The translations under genes were made by a program, and so were the position numbers. The notes beneath the pieces are model-generated. The model had not been told where the DNA came from and did no database searches. It saw only the letters and a program-made list of their open reading frames with translations. Shown here piece after piece: positions 22,484 through 24,522 of a stretch of 24,522 nucleotides of DNA. This stretch comes from CAYLGY01 sp964383325 (GTDB lineage Bacteria > Pseudomonadota > Alphaproteobacteria > Rhizobiales > Rhizobiaceae). The stretch's first letter is position 1. Each line of letters begins with the position of its first letter. Where the stretch lies: the NCBI GenBank assembly GCA_964383325.1, contig CAYLGY010000039.1:1-24522 (forward strand), in the 5' to 3' direction.

Positions 22484-23596
22484 CTACACGATATCGAGCT
22501 GCAGGACGACCGGGCAATGGTCCGAAGCCTTGGGCCGGTCCCATCCCGTGCGCGGATAGCGCGGCGTCTCCTGGTCTGCAGGCATGATGGTCCGCCAGGG
22601 CTGGCCGGCGCGGATGATGGTCGGTTTCGCGTCGGGATTTGTCCGCGCCAGGGCAGGGGAGAGCAGGATATGGTCGAGCTGGCACAGATGGCGCTCTTCG
22701 GGGCCGCGCGTATGATAGAGCGTCCAGCGCTCCATCTCCGGCAGTTTCAGCGCGGGGTTGACGGCAAACCCGTCGGCCAGCAGGACGTCGAGGCTGGACT
22801 GCGCCTCCTTGACGGGCTGGAAGTGAAAGCCTGACGAGCTATCGCCGGTAATGACGATTCGCTCGGCATAATCATTGAAATCGCCGCAGATGATCCAGCG
22901 CTTGCGCCCTGCCGCCGCAGTGCCGAATCGCTCCTCGATGATGCGGCGAACCGCCTGCAGCTCGGCGATGCGCACCGGCATCGTATGCTCGCGGCCGGAG
23001 ATGCCGTTGCGCGGGCTGCCCATGGATTTCAGGTGCACGCAATAGAGGGTCAGCGGCCGCCCGCCGACACGCAGGTCGATTTCCAGGCAGTCGCGCCGGA
23101 AGATCCGTTCATGGGGCTTGATGCCCATGCGCCGCAGATCGTCATTGTAGAGGTCGAATTCCTGCAGGGTGACATGGGCATGGCTGTTCATGCCGACGAA
23201 CTCGATCGGATCGCCATGGCGGGTCTCGTCGCGCATCATCGCCGCCACGTCGATGCCGCGCATGTCATTGCCTGCGGTCAGGTATTTGTGCCGGTAGCCC
23301 TGGCCGATCATCTTGAACAGATAACCATATTCGAAGGCTTTCAGTGCCTCCAGGCTGTCGACCTCCTGCAGGCAGACAATATCGGCCCGCGTCTCGGCGA
23401 TGGCGAGCGCCGTGAGCTGGCGCGTGTCGTCCGTATGGGCGATGACGCGCATCTGTTCGAGGCGGCGATACTCTTCTTCATTGCCGATCTCGAACAGGGC
23501 CAGGGTCCGGTCCTGCTGGAGCTGGTTGCGAAAGCCCGTGTAATCGAAGCGATACATCAGGTTTTCGACATTGAATGTGGCGAGTCGTAGCGACAT
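22484..23596 (-). CDS. Endonuclease/exonuclease/phosphatase (EEP) family protein
   Basis: The product is 370 residues with the DNase I-like fold motifs in order: A-T-F-N-V-E-N-L at 6-13, C-L-Q-E-V-D near 75 (metal-binding Glu), the C-V-H-L-K-S block mid-protein, I-I-C-G-D-F-N-D (catalytic Asp/Asn), Q-L-D-H-I-L, and the C-terminal S-D-H-C-P-V with the general base His. No signal peptide or membrane segment is visible, so it is probably cytoplasmic. The family ranges from DNA repair nucleases to phosphatases; the substrate is not evident. Transcribed in the same direction as acs, 121 nt downstream of it. Confidence 0.89.
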   Translation of the reverse strand: MSLRLATFNVENLMYRFDYTGFRNQLQQDRTLALFEIGNEEEYRRLEQMRVIAHTDDTRQLTALAIAETRADIVCLQEVDSLEALKAFEYGYLFKMIGQGYRHKYLTAGNDMRGIDVAAMMRDETRHGDPIEFVGMNSHAHVTLQEFDLYNDDLRRMGIKPHERIFRRDCLEIDLRVGGRPLTLYCVHLKSMGSPRNGISGREHTMPVRIAELQAVRRIIEERFGTAAAGRKRWIICGDFNDYAERIVITGDSSSGFHFQPVKEAQSSLDVLLADGFAVNPALKLPEMERWTLYHTRGPEERHLCQLDHILLSPALARTNPDAKPTIIRAGQPWRTIMPADQETPRYPRTGWDRPKASDHCPVVLQLDIV

Positions 23597-23651
23597 GGCG
23601 CAGGAGCCGTCCGTTCATCAAGAGGACATTGGGGCGCGCAAGACACGCTCT

Positions 23652-23684
23652 CCGGAAAGCCGGCATTCGCGGCCGGCCTTCCGG
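23652..23684 (-). terminator. Strong hairpin after acs, terminator candidate
   Basis: CCGGAAAGCCGGC (23652-23664) pairs with GCCGGCCTTCCGG (23672-23684): 12 of 13 pairs around a 7-nt loop. It lies 34 nt past the acs stop. No T-run follows on the minus strand, so it may be a Rho-aided or attenuating stem, or a 3'-stabilising structure. Confidence 0.45.
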
Positions 23685-23717
23685 TTCGATGCGGAGCCTC
23701 GTGCGCCCGCTATCTGC

Positions 23718-24522
<805 letters not shown>

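Noticed and set aside
23672..23684. Intrinsic terminator firmly assigned to acs
   Set aside because: The stem is strong but no T-run follows on the minus strand, so it is kept only as a candidate.

Overview
The window looks like chromosome from a high-GC alphaproteobacterium, plausibly Hyphomicrobiales or a relative. This rests on protein families, not a database search: a Pat-type acyl-CoA synthetase/GNAT fusion, the carboxyspermidine route to polyamines, an alphaproteobacterial PimT-like methyltransferase, a RES-Xre toxin-antitoxin pair, and a FixK-like box upstream of a universal stress protein. Most of it is ordinary housekeeping and transport DNA. Three tRNA genes are present. The one visibly foreign-looking patch is an AT-rich stretch at about 20.4-20.8 kb.

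Layout. 1-1.4 kb: tRNA-Asn, a small membrane protein, tRNA-Cys and a PCMT-like methyltransferase. 1.55-2.7 kb: a RES-Xre toxin-antitoxin operon with a palindromic operator candidate. 2.8-4.3 kb: a phospholipase D/cardiolipin synthase-like membrane protein. 4.4-7.3 kb: a complete TRAP transporter (binding protein, small and large membrane subunits), followed directly by the 917-residue acyl-CoA synthetase/acetyltransferase fusion. 10.0-12.3 kb: a small cytochrome c (minus strand), diverging from a universal stress protein and a YpfJ-type zinc metallopeptidase (plus strand). 12.4-14.8 kb: carboxynorspermidine decarboxylase and dehydrogenase (minus). 14.9-20.0 kb: a cobalamin uptake operon btuB-btuF-btuC-btuD (minus) behind a clear cobalamin riboswitch. 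20.0-20.7 kb: a NYN-domain ribonuclease-like gene broken by one base in a homopolymer. 20.7-21.25 kb: non-coding, hairpin-rich DNA. 21.25-21.8 kb: an NADPH-dependent FMN reductase. 21.8-22.4 kb: a degenerate tRNA piece and an intact tRNA-Lys(CTT) split by a 209-nt group I intron. 22.5-24.5 kb: an endonuclease/exonuclease/phosphatase-family protein and the 3' part of acetyl-CoA synthetase, which runs off the window.

Most notable observations. (1) The tRNA-Lys(CTT) gene is interrupted between anticodon bases 2 and 3 by an Azoarcus-like (IC3-type) group I intron, and a decayed copy of its 3' end lies 266 bp away. (2) The 100-N gap inside btuB is almost certainly not real missing sequence: it is flanked by a perfect 55-bp direct repeat, and removing one repeat copy plus the Ns restores a single 643-codon frame. 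(3) The NYN gene needs one extra T in a T7 run, but the same site also forms an in-frame U UUU UUA slippery heptamer, so recoding is a testable alternative. (4) A Pat-like enzyme that keeps its phospho-histidine lies in the same window as an Acs whose acetylation motif reads S-A-K instead of S-G-K.
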